A stretch of DNA of 64,000 bases from Prevotella sp. E13-27 (lineage in GTDB: Bacteria; Bacteroidota; Bacteroidia; Bacteroidales; Bacteroidaceae). Both the position numbers and the translations under genes were made by a program. The notes below the pieces were generated by a model. It ran no database searches and was not told the DNA's origin. It saw nothing but the letters and a program-made list of their open reading frames with translations. Location of the stretch: NCBI RefSeq assembly GCF_023217965.1, contig NZ_JALPSC010000002.1, positions 1,667,356-1,731,355 of the forward strand, given 5' to 3'. Shown piece after piece: positions 29,163 to 37,671 of this stretch. Every line of letters starts with the position of its first letter. Position 1 is the first letter of the stretch.

Positions 29163-29357
29163 TCTCGCCATCTCCCATTCTACGTTAGGCGAGACGCTAG
29201 AACCTGTCCCTGCTGTCACCAAGCAAAGGTCATCTTGTTGGAATAAAAACATTTTCTATATTGTCTGTTTGGTTGATTTAAATCAATTATCATTGCGTTG
29301 TTGTAATAATTCTACAATTTAATGCTTTTTTTAGTTATAGTTTTCTGTTAAAATCAC
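29163..29357. other. Intergenic region with a possible terminator
   Basis: Just after the AraC gene, CTCGCC (29165) and GGCGAG (29188) can pair as a weak hairpin. The rest is AT-rich and non-coding. Confidence 0.35.
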
Positions 29358-29365
29358 TACTTTTG
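29358..29365 (+). promoter_or_regulatory. -7 box (TACTTTTG) for the T9SS surface protein
   Basis: TAnnTTTG match 49 bp upstream of the start at 29415. Confidence 0.6.
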
Positions 29366-29414
29366 CGCCTGTTTTCAAGATATACAATACAAAAACAAAA
29401 ATTAATTTATTAAA

Positions 29415-32400
29415 ATGAAGAGAATTCTGAGTTTATTTGCTCTGTTGCAAATGTTCCTTTTATCGGGTTTTGCAACAGCTACGACTCCTGTCGTTTTCGG
29501 AACAGTAGTCTATTCAGAAAATGGGCTTAACAAGGGCGTTTATTCCTTCCCAGCACAGTCAGCCACAGAGTTAACATTTATCTATGGCGATTACAACTTT
29601 AGTATCAATGGTCCTGCAGTACGTTGGAATGGTAACTACTATTTGTTTAATGGGCAGGATTATGGAGACGGGATAGCCGAGGTGAACGTTTATGTTTACG
29701 ATTCTGATTGGGAAGAGATCGACGAACTATCGTTTCCTGCTACTTGGTATGGCACCGATCTTACTGTAGATCCGACAACCAACAATGTTTATGGCGTGTT
29801 TGCTTCTAATAGTGGTTCTCCTGAGCTTGCTACCATAGACATAAATACTGAAAAGCGTACTACCATAGGTGCTCTTTCGGAAAGTATTATTGCCTTAGCA
29901 GCCGATGCAACAGGTCTGCTTTATGGCATCAGTCAGTCGGGAGTTCTTTATCGTATTAATAAGACGGATGCGTCACTTACCAAGATAGGCTCTACTGGTG
30001 TTGCTCCGAAGTATATGCAGAGTGCAACCTTCGATTTGGCAACCAATAGACTCTTTTGGGCTACAACTACAACTCAGGATAAAGCCGGTCTTTATGAGGT
30101 CGACATAAAGACTGGTGCAGCCTCATTGATATCTCCTTTCTCTGGCAATGAGGAGATTGTAGGACTCTATACACTGAGCGAGCCAACAACATGGACTGGC
30201 GGTCCTGATACACCGACAGCACCAGTAAATCTGAAACTGACATATGATAATAATGTGGCAACACTCTCTTGGCAAGCTCCTGCTGTTGGCATTCACGGAG
30301 AAAACCTTGATGCTTCCTCGCTTACATACAGTGTGACCCGCTATCCAGATAATGTCGTTGTTGCAAACGGCATCAGTAATACAACGTATAGTGAGACTTA
30401 TGTTCCAGAACAACTCACTGCATTCTACTATAAAGTGGTTGCTCATAATGGTGATTTAACAGGAGATGAAGCACAGTCGAACATGATCATAGCTGGCGAA
30501 GCTGTTTTACCTCCATATATACAGCGATTTGATGATCAGGCTACTACATCTTTGATGACAACTATTGATGGTGATGGTGACGGATCTTCTTGGTCTTTTC
30601 AGGATGGAAAAGCTTTCTTATGGGGAGCTCCTTTTGAGAATACCGATGACTGGCTTGTCACACCAGCTCTTAAACTGAATAGTGATTATACCTATCGTCT
30701 CAAAGTATCTACATGGTGCGACTGGGCAGGTAACTATCCTTATTCAGTCTCAGCTTTTGTAGGGCAGGGTAATGGTATTGCCGACCTTAAACAGCAGCTT
30801 TTCTCTCGAATAAATATCAATGTTCCTGAGAAACAGCAGTTTGATAATCTCTTTTCTGTTGAAGTCAGTGGCAACTATTTCATAGGTATCAGAGCAAATG
30901 GCTATGATCTCTCAAGCATTAATCTTGATGATCTTACTTTGGAACAAGGTCCTATGTTGACTGCTCCACAATCTGTTACTGATCTGACTGCCACAGCAGA
31001 TGTAGAAGGAAAAGCGCATGTTACTCTTACCTTTACTACTCCTGTTCTTTCTCTGAATAAAGAATCGCTCGTTTCTTTGGAAAAAATCAAGATTTATCGC
31101 GATGATGCGTTGATAGATTCTCTTTCAGATATTATCCCAGGACAGCAGATTAGCTATGATGATACTGAAGCATTAACAGGACAACTGAATACCTATAGGG
31201 TAGTGGCGGTAAATAACAATGGAGAAGGACAAGATGCAGAAATAACTGTTTGGGTTGGCTTTGACGCTCCTACCTCTCCAATTAATGTTGCACTGAAAGA
31301 AGTAGGTGGCAAGGCTGTTCTTACTTGGGATGCGCCTATAGTTGGACAACATCAAGGACCTGTTGATAAGAATAATCTTTTCTACGGTGTGATGAGAAAT
31401 GATGGTCAGGTGGTTGCAACAGGATTACAAAGCCAGACCTATAGTGAGGCTATAGATAACACAGGCGAACAGCATTGGCTCGTTTTTGGTGTACAAGCTG
31501 CAAATCTTTTAGGATATAGTGAGATAGTACAATCGAATGGTATTATTGCCGGAGCACATTATGAATTGCCATTCTATGAGGGATTCGCTAATGGTAACCT
31601 TTCCAATTTCTGGGGTTCTGAAAACTATAACGATCGTGGATGGGGCTCATCATGGGCACCTAACACAGATGCGGATGCTGATGGTAATAATGGCTTCATA
31701 GCTTTCGGTACCGGAGGCGGATATGTAGGCTCTGGAGCGAAACTTTTTACTGGAAAGATTAATATACATGGTGCTGAAACACCTATATTGGAGTTCTACT
31801 ATAGTCATCGTTCAGAGAATGAGTATAGCGAATTAGGAAGCCCACTTCATGTGAAAATTATCAAAAACGGAGCCGACACCATCTTGGTTCGTGATATACA
31901 GCCTATTTATTTTTGGCAGTTGGATGCTGAAAAAATGTTTTCATATGAATGTGTAGATTTGGCTGAGTTTAAGGATGCCGAATATATACAGGTACTATTC
32001 GACGCAGAAAATTCTGGTACGACATATACCTATATAGATGCCGTTGGCGTTCGTAATCTTCTGCCAAACGACCTTTCTGTTTCGTTAGTATCTCCAAATG
32101 AGGCTACTTCAGGACAGAATCTAAAAATGACTGCTACTGTAAAGAATATAGGTATCAATGAAGCTGGTACCTACAGTGTTAGTCTATATGATGACGGACG
32201 TCTGTTAGAGACAAAGAATAACACAGCCCCATTGGGCGCAAATGCAGAAGAGACTTTCAATTTCTCTATTCCTGTAAATACGCTTAAAAGTGTGTTGAAT
32301 CTCTATGCAACAGTTGATTTTGATAAGGACCAGGAATCAGATAATAATAGAAGCAAGGATGTTGCCGTTACCGTTACTCTTCCTATTTATCCAAAGCCTG

Positions 32401-33359
32401 AGAATGTTGAGGCTGTAATGAACAATGGTTTAGTGTCTCTGACTTGGCAGTCACCTGAATATTCAGAGTTTTCTGTTCCTACAATTGAAGATGTGGAAAA
32501 CTATGAGCCATACGTGGTGAATACATTTGGTCAGTGGACAACAATTGACCGTGACGGGCTTCCTACTCACGATGATGTGTATGCAGGCGATGACCATGTA
32601 ATTTATGATGCAGCAGGACAGCCGACATCTTGGTTGGTGTTCAATCCTGTTGTACGCAACTATTCTACTATCGACTGGATGGGAAATAGTAATGGTTGGC
32701 AACCTGTATCTGGCAATCAGTTCTTTGCAGCTGTTGCAGTAGCCAATGGAACAAGCGATGACTGGTTGATATCTCCCGAACTGACTGGTGAAGAACAGAG
32801 TATCTCGTTCTATGAGCATGGATATTATAACATGGAGACATTCGAAGTGCTCTATTCTACTACGGATACTGATCCGGAACATTTCGAGTCTTTAGCACAG
32901 GAAACTTCATCCTTCGATTGGACTTTACGTCAGTATAAACTGCCAGCTGGAGCAAAGTATTTCGCAATTCGTCATACTACTTCTTATGGTTATCGATTCT
33001 TTGTCGATGATATCAAGTTCCAGTCTGCTGCAGGCAAGGGTAGCTTGAAACTAAGTGGATATCGTATCTATTGCGACGGACAGCTTGTAGGTCAGGTAGC
33101 AGCAGATGTTACAAACTATAGCGATACCAACAAGAACAAAGGATCTCACCTCTATCAAGTTACAGCTGTTTATGAGCAAGGAGAGTCGGCAGCTTCTTCT
33201 GCAAACGTTGAAATTACTACTGGTATTAGTAGCTTGAATGGCGCGAAGAAGGATGACCTTAAGATATATGGACTTGACGGACGTAGTCACAAGTCTCTCC
33301 AACGCGGACTGAACATCGTAAGAACTCTCGGAGGAACAACTGTCAAAGTTCTTAGATAA
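29415..33359 (+). CDS. Large secreted surface protein with cleaved-adhesin and FnIII domains, T9SS cargo
   Basis: 1314 aa. Signal peptide MKRILSLFALLQMFLLSGFATA. Order by eye: a propeller-like region (about 25-255, TNNVYGVFASNSGSPELATI); FnIII (about 262-350); a cleaved-adhesin/choice-of-anchor J domain (about 365-510, TTIDGDGDGSSWSFQDG ... DDWLVTPALKL); two FnIII (515-710); a second adhesin domain (about 715-880, WAPNTDADADGNNGFIAFG); a CARDB-like domain (885-980, TATVKNIGINEAGTYSVSLY); and an FnIII interrupted by a third adhesin domain (about 1040-1200). The C-terminus (DLKIYGLDGRSHKSLQRGLN then IVRTLGGTTVKVLR) fits a type A T9SS sorting signal. Likely exported and attached to the cell surface, with binding or protease-partner roles as in gingipain adhesins. 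Confidence 0.88.
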   Translation: MKRILSLFALLQMFLLSGFATATTPVVFGTVVYSENGLNKGVYSFPAQSATELTFIYGDYNFSINGPAVRWNGNYYLFNGQDYGDGIAEVNVYVYDSDWEEIDELSFPATWYGTDLTVDPTTNNVYGVFASNSGSPELATIDINTEKRTTIGALSESIIALAADATGLLYGISQSGVLYRINKTDASLTKIGSTGVAPKYMQSATFDLATNRLFWATTTTQDKAGLYEVDIKTGAASLISPFSGNEEIVGLYTLSEPTTWTGGPDTPTAPVNLKLTYDNNVATLSWQAPAVGIHGENLDASSLTYSVTRYPDNVVVANGISNTTYSETYVPEQLTAFYYKVVAHNGDLTGDEAQSNMIIAGEAVLPPYIQRFDDQATTSLMTTIDGDGDGSSWSFQDGKAFLWGAPFENTDDWLVTPALKLNSDYTYRLKVSTWCDWAGNYPYSVSAFVGQGNGIADLKQQLFSRININVPEKQQFDNLFSVEVSGNYFIGIRANGYDLSSINLDDLTLEQGPMLTAPQSVTDLTATADVEGKAHVTLTFTTPVLSLNKESLVSLEKIKIYRDDALIDSLSDIIPGQQISYDDTEALTGQLNTYRVVAVNNNGEGQDAEITVWVGFDAPTSPINVALKEVGGKAVLTWDAPIVGQHQGPVDKNNLFYGVMRNDGQVVATGLQSQTYSEAIDNTGEQHWLVFGVQAANLLGYSEIVQSNGIIAGAHYELPFYEGFANGNLSNFWGSENYNDRGWGSSWAPNTDADADGNNGFIAFGTGGGYVGSGAKLFTGKINIHGAETPILEFYYSHRSENEYSELGSPLHVKIIKNGADTILVRDIQPIYFWQLDAEKMFSYECVDLAEFKDAEYIQVLFDAENSGTTYTYIDAVGVRNLLPNDLSVSLVSPNEATSGQNLKMTATVKNIGINEAGTYSVSLYDDGRLLETKNNTAPLGANAEETFNFSIPVNTLKSVLNLYATVDFDKDQESDNNRSKDVAVTVTLPIYPKPENVEAVMNNGLVSLTWQSPEYSEFSVPTIEDVENYEPYVVNTFGQWTTIDRDGLPTHDDVYAGDDHVIYDAAGQPTSWLVFNPVVRNYSTIDWMGNSNGWQPVSGNQFFAAVAVANGTSDDWLISPELTGEEQSISFYEHGYYNMETFEVLYSTTDTDPEHFESLAQETSSFDWTLRQYKLPAGAKYFAIRHTTSYGYRFFVDDIKFQSAAGKGSLKLSGYRIYCDGQLVGQVAADVTNYSDTNKNKGSHLYQVTAVYEQGESAASSANVEITTGISSLNGAKKDDLKIYGLDGRSHKSLQRGLNIVRTLGGTTVKVLR

Positions 33360-33383
33360 GTTAAAAGAAGATTTTCTTAAAAT

Positions 33384-33426
33384 AAAAACTGGTCGGAACA
33401 AAAAAAGATGTTCCGACCAGTTTTTT
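33384..33426 (+). terminator. Terminator after the T9SS surface protein gene
   Basis: 17-bp perfect stem (AAAAACTGGTCGGAACA and its complement) with an 8-nt loop and flanking A and T runs; could work in both directions. Confidence 0.9.
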
Positions 33427-33449
33427 ATTATAACAAAGATTGACAAGGA

Positions 33450-33475
33450 TTGACAAGGGACTGGTACCTGTCATA
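33450..33475. repeat. 26-bp direct repeat, copy 1
   Basis: Begins TTGACAAGGGACTGGTACCT, with short TGACA/TGTCA complementary ends; identical to 36241-36266. A partial extra copy (TTGACAAGG) directly precedes it. The rpsJ coding sequence starts right at its 3' edge. Confidence 0.9.
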
Positions 33476-33767
33476 CCGTATCAAGCTGAAGAGCTACGAC
33501 CACAAACTCGTAGACAAGTCAGCAGAGAAGATTGTGAAGGCCGTAAAGGCTACTGGTGCCATCATCAGCGGACCAATTTCCCTTCCCACCCACAAGCGTA
33601 TCTTCACCGTTAACCGCTCTACCTTCGTTAACAAGAAGAGCCGTGAGCAGTTCCAACTGTCAGACTACAAGCGTCTGATTGACATCTACAGCTCAACAGC
33701 CAAGACTGTTGACGCCCTGATGAAGCTTGAACTTCCCAGCGGTGTTGAGGTTGAGATCAAGGTATAG
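33450..33767 (+). CDS. rpsJ: Ribosomal protein S10 copy with replaced 5' end
   Basis: From [20 protein letters not shown] onward this is a complete S10 ([40 protein letters not shown] end). The usual first five or so residues (MSQKI-type) are missing: the reading frame instead runs through the 26-bp repeat from a TTG codon (TRDWYLSY). No L3 or other ribosomal genes follow; a terminator comes 23 bp after the stop, unlike the usual S10 operon. It may be a displaced or duplicated copy, or an assembly junction. Whether it is expressed is unknown; no clear -7 box is seen between the upstream terminator and the frame. Confidence 0.8.
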   Translation: MTRDWYLSYRIKLKSYDHKLVDKSAEKIVKAVKATGAIISGPISLPTHKRIFTVNRSTFVNKKSREQFQLSDYKRLIDIYSSTAKTVDALMKLELPSGVEVEIKV

Positions 33768-33789
33768 TATAATCTTATTCTCAAAATAG

Positions 33790-33829
33790 AGCGACATTCC
33801 CGTCAGTCGGGGATGTCGCTTGTTTTTTT
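33790..33829 (+). terminator. Terminator after rpsJ copy
   Basis: Stem GCGACATTCCC with GGGGATGTCGC and a T run. Confidence 0.85.
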
Positions 33830-33839
33830 CTGATTTTGA

Positions 33840-33873
33840 TGCACGCATTTGGGATAGAGCCCAAATGCGTGCA
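33840..33873. repeat. 34-bp palindrome, copy 1
   Basis: Perfect 14-bp arms TGCACGCATTTGGG with a 6-nt centre, followed by CATCTTTTTCTTGGC and a -7 box. A diverged copy with a similar 3' context lies at 36059-36092. Could be an operator or a terminator. Confidence 0.8.
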
Positions 33874-33894
33874 TCTTTTTCTTGGCAGAATATA

Positions 33895-33912
33895 TACTTT
33901 TGCGTAATTTTG
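33895..33912 (+). promoter_or_regulatory. Tandem -7 boxes upstream of the 114-aa gene
   Basis: TACTTTTG at 33895-33902 and TAATTTTG at 33905-33912, the second only 8 bp before the ATG at 33921. Confidence 0.5.
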
Positions 33913-33920
33913 CAACGTTT

Positions 33921-34265
33921 ATGGATGAAGTAGTTTATTTACCAAATAAAAACGAGACAACAATAGCTTTCGTGAAGCGTGTGGTTGCAGAACAATCCAA
34001 CCGAGAACTTCTGCGCATTGTTGTGCAGTTGGTTGAGATTGCTCTTAGCGAACTGAAAGGTCGTCCTTGTGATGTCAAGGTGACAGCTTCGAAGCAGCGA
34101 TTTACCTTGACGCTCCGCCATGCGGGTAACCCCATCGATAATCGTATGATATACTTGATGGACGATCATATTGATCGTGCGAAATACCAGCCTGATGGTG
34201 ACGGCTGGGTTTTGACTCTTCGCCGTGACATCCCTTCGTTTTACATTTCCACTGAGGAAGATTAA
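33921..34265 (+). CDS. Small cytoplasmic protein of unknown function
   Basis: 114 aa from the ATG at 33921 (MDEVVYLPNKNETTIAFVKR); an in-frame extension to 33882 would overlap the -7 boxes. No signal peptide or TM segment. The sequence looks like an alpha/beta fold (NRELLRIVVQLVEIALSELK helix; ASKQRFTLTLRHAGN strands). No family recognised. It precedes the TPR/AraC regulator by 26 bp on the same strand, so the two are probably co-transcribed and functionally linked. Confidence 0.65.
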   Translation: MDEVVYLPNKNETTIAFVKRVVAEQSNRELLRIVVQLVEIALSELKGRPCDVKVTASKQRFTLTLRHAGNPIDNRMIYLMDDHIDRAKYQPDGDGWVLTLRRDIPSFYISTEED

Positions 34266-34291
34266 GAAACTGAGACTATTCTATATAAGGT

Positions 34292-36031
34292 ATGAGAAAT
34301 GTTCTTCAAGTCCTGCTATTTGTTTCTATACTGGTTTTTGCCAGTTGCGGAAGAAATAATTCAGCAAGACATATTCTAAATTTGGGTGATACACCTTATC
34401 AGGAAGACTCCGTATTGGTGGCTTATGGCTATCATCCGGATCGTGCAATCGTGATGCTCGACTCTGCCTTGTTGCTTGGCAATATCAATGAATACCGTGC
34501 CCAGTTTATCCGTGCCAAGATCTTTAGCAAGTCGCTCCTCAAGCAGCGGCAGGATTCTGCCATCCTGATCTGTAAGCAGTTGCTGAAGCATGATTCCGTG
34601 ATTAAAACACTCCATGAGCAGGAGAATATTCTCGATCTGCTGATGATCACCAGTCGTACCAAGACCGACTTTGAAGGCTATGTGAAGTGGGCGACGCAGA
34701 AGGCTGAGGTCTGTCGTCTTCAGGGAGAGGAGACGGAACAATGGCGTACTGAGGCAGAGATCGGTATGGTGATGGCTCATCTGGGACAGCCGGAGGAGGG
34801 TATGGCGAAAATCGACGAGGCAATTCGTCATCTCGATGAACCTGGCAGTATCGACCGCATGGATGCCTTCATCATTGCTGTGAAACGTAAAATTACTGTA
34901 CTGAATGAGCAGGGGCGCTATGCTGAGGTGATACCTTTGGCACAGCGTATCCTCGACCGGCTTGATCATTATGAGCAGCATGCCATGGACTATGCCGAAG
35001 ACAGTTACCGTCTGTCGTGGAGCGACAGCCCTGCCGATCGCGACCGCTATATTGACTTCAGCCGTGCCCAGGCCAATGGCTTCCTGGCTGGTGCCTATGC
35101 CATGACGGGTGATATCGCTCATGCCCGTGAGTATCTCGCCCGCTTCGACCAGAGCGGTTATGGTCATTCATTTAGTGCCCGCAGGATGATTATTCCGACG
35201 CAGATGGCGCTCGGTATGTATGATGAGGCGATGGCCACCAGTGATGAGATAGCCTATCGTATGGGTTATGATACCATTAATGCCGACTATGCCGTGATCC
35301 TGCGTGATCGTGCTATCGTTGCCCGTGCCAAAGGGCGTCTCGTCGAGGCCTACGATCTGATGAAACGTCATGCCAATCTGGCAAAGGTGCTCAGCGACAG
35401 TCTGCATGCCAGTGAGGCCCATGACTATGCCGCCCGCTATCATGCCCAGGAGCAGGAACTGAAGATTCGGGAGACCGAGTCTGCTAGTCGCATCAAATCG
35501 ATCATCATCGGTGTCATTGTATTGTTGTTCATGATTGCTGCTGTCTTTTCGTTCTACTACCGTCGTCAGCGCCAGATCATCAGCGAGAAGAACCATGCCT
35601 TGGTACGTATGATCAACGGCACACCATTTGTGGTGCCTGCTGATGAGGCGGAAGAACCCGATGAGGTTGGCGAGTCAGGGGAACTAGAGGAATCAGAGAC
35701 TAACTCTGCCCTCTTTGATACGATTGATACTGCCATCCGCATGGAACATCTCTATGCCAATGCCTCACTTCAACGACAGGATATCTGTACACGTTTCCGC
35801 ATCACTCGTCATACGCTCAATAACCTGTTGGCACAGCATGTCGGCAGTTCCTCATTTCCCCAGTATATCAATAACATCCGTATGGAGGAAGCACTTCCTA
35901 TGCTTCGCGATAACACTTCGATGACAATCACTGCCATCGCTACTGCCGTGGGCTTCACACCTGCCAACTTTCGTGAAAAGTTTAAGCGCCAGTACGGTGT
36001 TACCCCTCAGGAATACCGCCAGAATTTATAG
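34292..36031 (+). CDS. TPR sensor with membrane helix and AraC-type DNA-binding domain
   Basis: 579 aa. Lipoprotein-like or anchor N-terminus (MRNVLQVLLFVSILVFASCG). Periplasmic alpha-helical TPR-like repeats cover about 40-390 (PEEGMAKIDEAIRHLDEPGS, HAREYLARFDQSGYGHSFSA). One TM helix at about 404-424 (IIIGVIVLLFMIAAVFSFYY) is followed by a cytoplasmic acidic linker and a C-terminal AraC HTH (LQRQDICTRFRITRHTLNNL, ITAIATAVGFTPANFREKFK). This one-component layout, with the sensor outside and the DNA-binding part inside, is common in Bacteroidales. Its target may be the nearby palindrome-bearing promoters; that is inference. Confidence 0.85.
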   Translation: MRNVLQVLLFVSILVFASCGRNNSARHILNLGDTPYQEDSVLVAYGYHPDRAIVMLDSALLLGNINEYRAQFIRAKIFSKSLLKQRQDSAILICKQLLKHDSVIKTLHEQENILDLLMITSRTKTDFEGYVKWATQKAEVCRLQGEETEQWRTEAEIGMVMAHLGQPEEGMAKIDEAIRHLDEPGSIDRMDAFIIAVKRKITVLNEQGRYAEVIPLAQRILDRLDHYEQHAMDYAEDSYRLSWSDSPADRDRYIDFSRAQANGFLAGAYAMTGDIAHAREYLARFDQSGYGHSFSARRMIIPTQMALGMYDEAMATSDEIAYRMGYDTINADYAVILRDRAIVARAKGRLVEAYDLMKRHANLAKVLSDSLHASEAHDYAARYHAQEQELKIRETESASRIKSIIIGVIVLLFMIAAVFSFYYRRQRQIISEKNHALVRMINGTPFVVPADEAEEPDEVGESGELEESETNSALFDTIDTAIRMEHLYANASLQRQDICTRFRITRHTLNNLLAQHVGSSSFPQYINNIRMEEALPMLRDNTSMTITAIATAVGFTPANFREKFKRQYGVTPQEYRQNL

Positions 36032-36058
36032 AGCTTTGGTCGAAATGCCGTTTTGGTA

Positions 36059-36092
36059 TGCATGTATTTGGTGTTCGTCCCAAATGCGTGCA
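36059..36092. repeat. 34-bp palindrome, copy 2 (diverged)
   Basis: TGCATGTATTTGG ... CCCAAATGCGTGCA; the right arm is identical to copy 1, and it is again followed by a T-rich stretch, TTGGC and a -7 box. Confidence 0.7.
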
Positions 36093-36123
36093 TATCTTTT
36101 TTGGCGGTTAGTATTTTTCTTCC

Positions 36124-36131
36124 TATGTTTG
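36124..36131 (+). promoter_or_regulatory. -7 box (TATGTTTG) for the truncated LD-carboxypeptidase gene
   Basis: TAnnTTTG match 29 bp upstream of the ATG at 36161. Confidence 0.55.
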
Positions 36132-36160
36132 CAAAAATTTTAATACGATTACTATTACTA

Positions 36161-36244
36161 ATGGGTGAAAAAGATAAAGAGATTATAATTGCACCATATT
36201 TAAAAGCGGGGGATAGGGTGGCCCTCGTTTCTCCTGCCAGTTGA
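36161..36244 (+). pseudogene. 5' stub of an LD-carboxypeptidase (muramoyltetrapeptide carboxypeptidase) gene
   Basis: 27 codons: MGEKDKEIIIAPYLKAGDRV then ALVSPAS, matching the conserved N-terminus of LD-carboxypeptidases (PPYLKxGDxVAIVSPAG in family members, from memory). Coding similarity ends exactly where copy 2 of the 26-bp repeat begins, and the repeat supplies a stop codon. The promoter and start are intact, so a short peptide may still be made. Everything downstream of the substrate-site strand is missing. Confidence 0.7.
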
Positions 36245-36266
36245 CAAGGGACTGGTACCTGTCATA
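36241..36266. repeat. 26-bp direct repeat, copy 2
   Basis: Identical to 33450-33475 over 26 bp and in the same orientation, 2791 bp apart. Confidence 0.9.
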
Positions 36267-36365
36267 TCGAATAATATTCAGATTCCTCATATTTGGTCTT
36301 TAGCGTTTATGTGATGAAAAGATAAACATAAAATCCAGCTCTACCAAATATTTCTAATGCAAAAC

Positions 36366-36533
36366 TGTGACGCTGTGACGCTGTGACGCAGTTGCATTTG
36401 GTATATTTAGATAGCGACTAAAAGAGAAGAAATAATTATATTATATACTATATAATATAAAATAATTATTACCGTTTATTTTGACACTTCTCCGAACACA
36501 AATGCAACTGCGTCACTGCGTCACTGCGTCACA
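36366..36533. repeat. Inverted-repeat element 1 with tandem-octamer arms
   Basis: Left arm 36366-36402 consists of three GTGACGC(T/A) octamers then GTTGCATTTGG. Right arm 36498-36533 is its near-perfect reverse complement (three TGCGTCAC units). Between them lies AGAGAAGAAATAATTATATT and an AT-only palindrome of about 25 bp. No ORF. Same architecture and centre as element 2 (38282-38506) but with unrelated octamers. Confidence 0.85.
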
Positions 36534-36622
36534 ATGATATCTAAGTGTACTACCCTAGAAAAAGTTGAATGGTTTTTACCTTAACCCTGCCATAGGTTGA
36601 ATGCCTGTTGGGTACCTTAATT

Positions 36623-37636
36623 CTAACCCCTGGCAGAAGTTGAATGATTCTCCCTTAACCCTTGTTTTTGTTGAATAGGCTCCGCGGAAAGCCGTTCAAT
36701 CATATTCAGGGTTTGCGGTGCAAAGGTACATGCCCCTTCTTGAATTTCCAAATTTTCGAGGTACTTTTCTCTGTAACTGATCCATTTTTTCTGTATTTTA
36801 CCCGTACAAGATGCTGCCTGACGAGGCGTCATGTTGTTCAGCGACATGTGTGGACGTTCATTGTTATAGAAGGCCACAGCCTTTTCCATAGCCCTCCTCA
36901 CTTCGCCTATAGAGTGGAATTTGATGTCCTTGAGCAGTTCGTTCTTGACGGTGTTGTTCTGGCGCTCTGCCACTGCATTGTCCTTGGGATCGCCGCTCTC
37001 CGTCATGCTAATCTTGATACCAGCCTCGATAAGCAGTGATGTATATGCAGCACTGACATACTGTACGCCTCTGTCTGAGTGATGGATGAGATTAACAACC
37101 TCGTCTACGGGTAGCTTCTCAAGAGCTTTCATGAGGCATTCTACGCTACACCAGGCTCCCATCGTCTCGCCAACATACCAGCTGATGATCTCCTTGGTAT
37201 AGCTGTCCGTTATCATCGACAGGTAGCAGAAATCATAGCTGCCGTCATAATTCCAAATAGGGATATAGGTGATGTCTGTCACCCACACCTGATTCTTGCG
37301 TATCGGTATGAAATCCTTTACCAGATTCGGATACGTAGGCAGCCCGTGAGTGGAGTCTGTCGTGCGGGGATGGCGTCTGGGGAGCCTCACGTTCAATCCG
37401 TTACGGGCTATTATCGCTTCCATCTTATCACGTCCCACCATATATTCATAATCAGCTCCAAAGCGCTCGCGATACATGTAGTGAAGTTTCTCACCACCAA
37501 GTCCGGGGTCGAGCTCGCGTATATCCTTAATGAACTGGATGACCATTTCCTCCGTCAGTCGTTGCTTGCCTAACGTCTCCTTGTGCTGGTAATATGCCTG
37601 CCAGCTCTTGCCAAACAGCCGGCAGAGAAGGCCCAT
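36623..37636 (-). CDS. IS3-family transposase OrfB (DDE integrase domain)
   Basis: 337 aa from the first ATG, but the frame is open upstream and overlaps orfA. HTH_21-like start (KLHYMYRERFGADYEYMVGR), then the rve/DDE catalytic core: D in VWVTDITYIPIWNYDGSYDF, D in IHHSDRGVQYVSAAYTSLL, E in DNAVAERQNNTVKNELLKD, and the YNNERPHMSLNNMTPRQAA tail. Expected to be made as an OrfAB fusion by -1 frameshifting at 37690-37696. It cuts and joins IS ends. Confidence 0.93.
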   Translation of the reverse strand: MGLLCRLFGKSWQAYYQHKETLGKQRLTEEMVIQFIKDIRELDPGLGGEKLHYMYRERFGADYEYMVGRDKMEAIIARNGLNVRLPRRHPRTTDSTHGLPTYPNLVKDFIPIRKNQVWVTDITYIPIWNYDGSYDFCYLSMITDSYTKEIISWYVGETMGAWCSVECLMKALEKLPVDEVVNLIHHSDRGVQYVSAAYTSLLIEAGIKISMTESGDPKDNAVAERQNNTVKNELLKDIKFHSIGEVRRAMEKAVAFYNNERPHMSLNNMTPRQAASCTGKIQKKWISYREKYLENLEIQEGACTFAPQTLNMIERLSAEPIQQKQGLRENHSTSARG

Positions 37637-37671
37637 GGTTTGGCCTTTGACCTTCTCTGCGGCAAGCGTCT

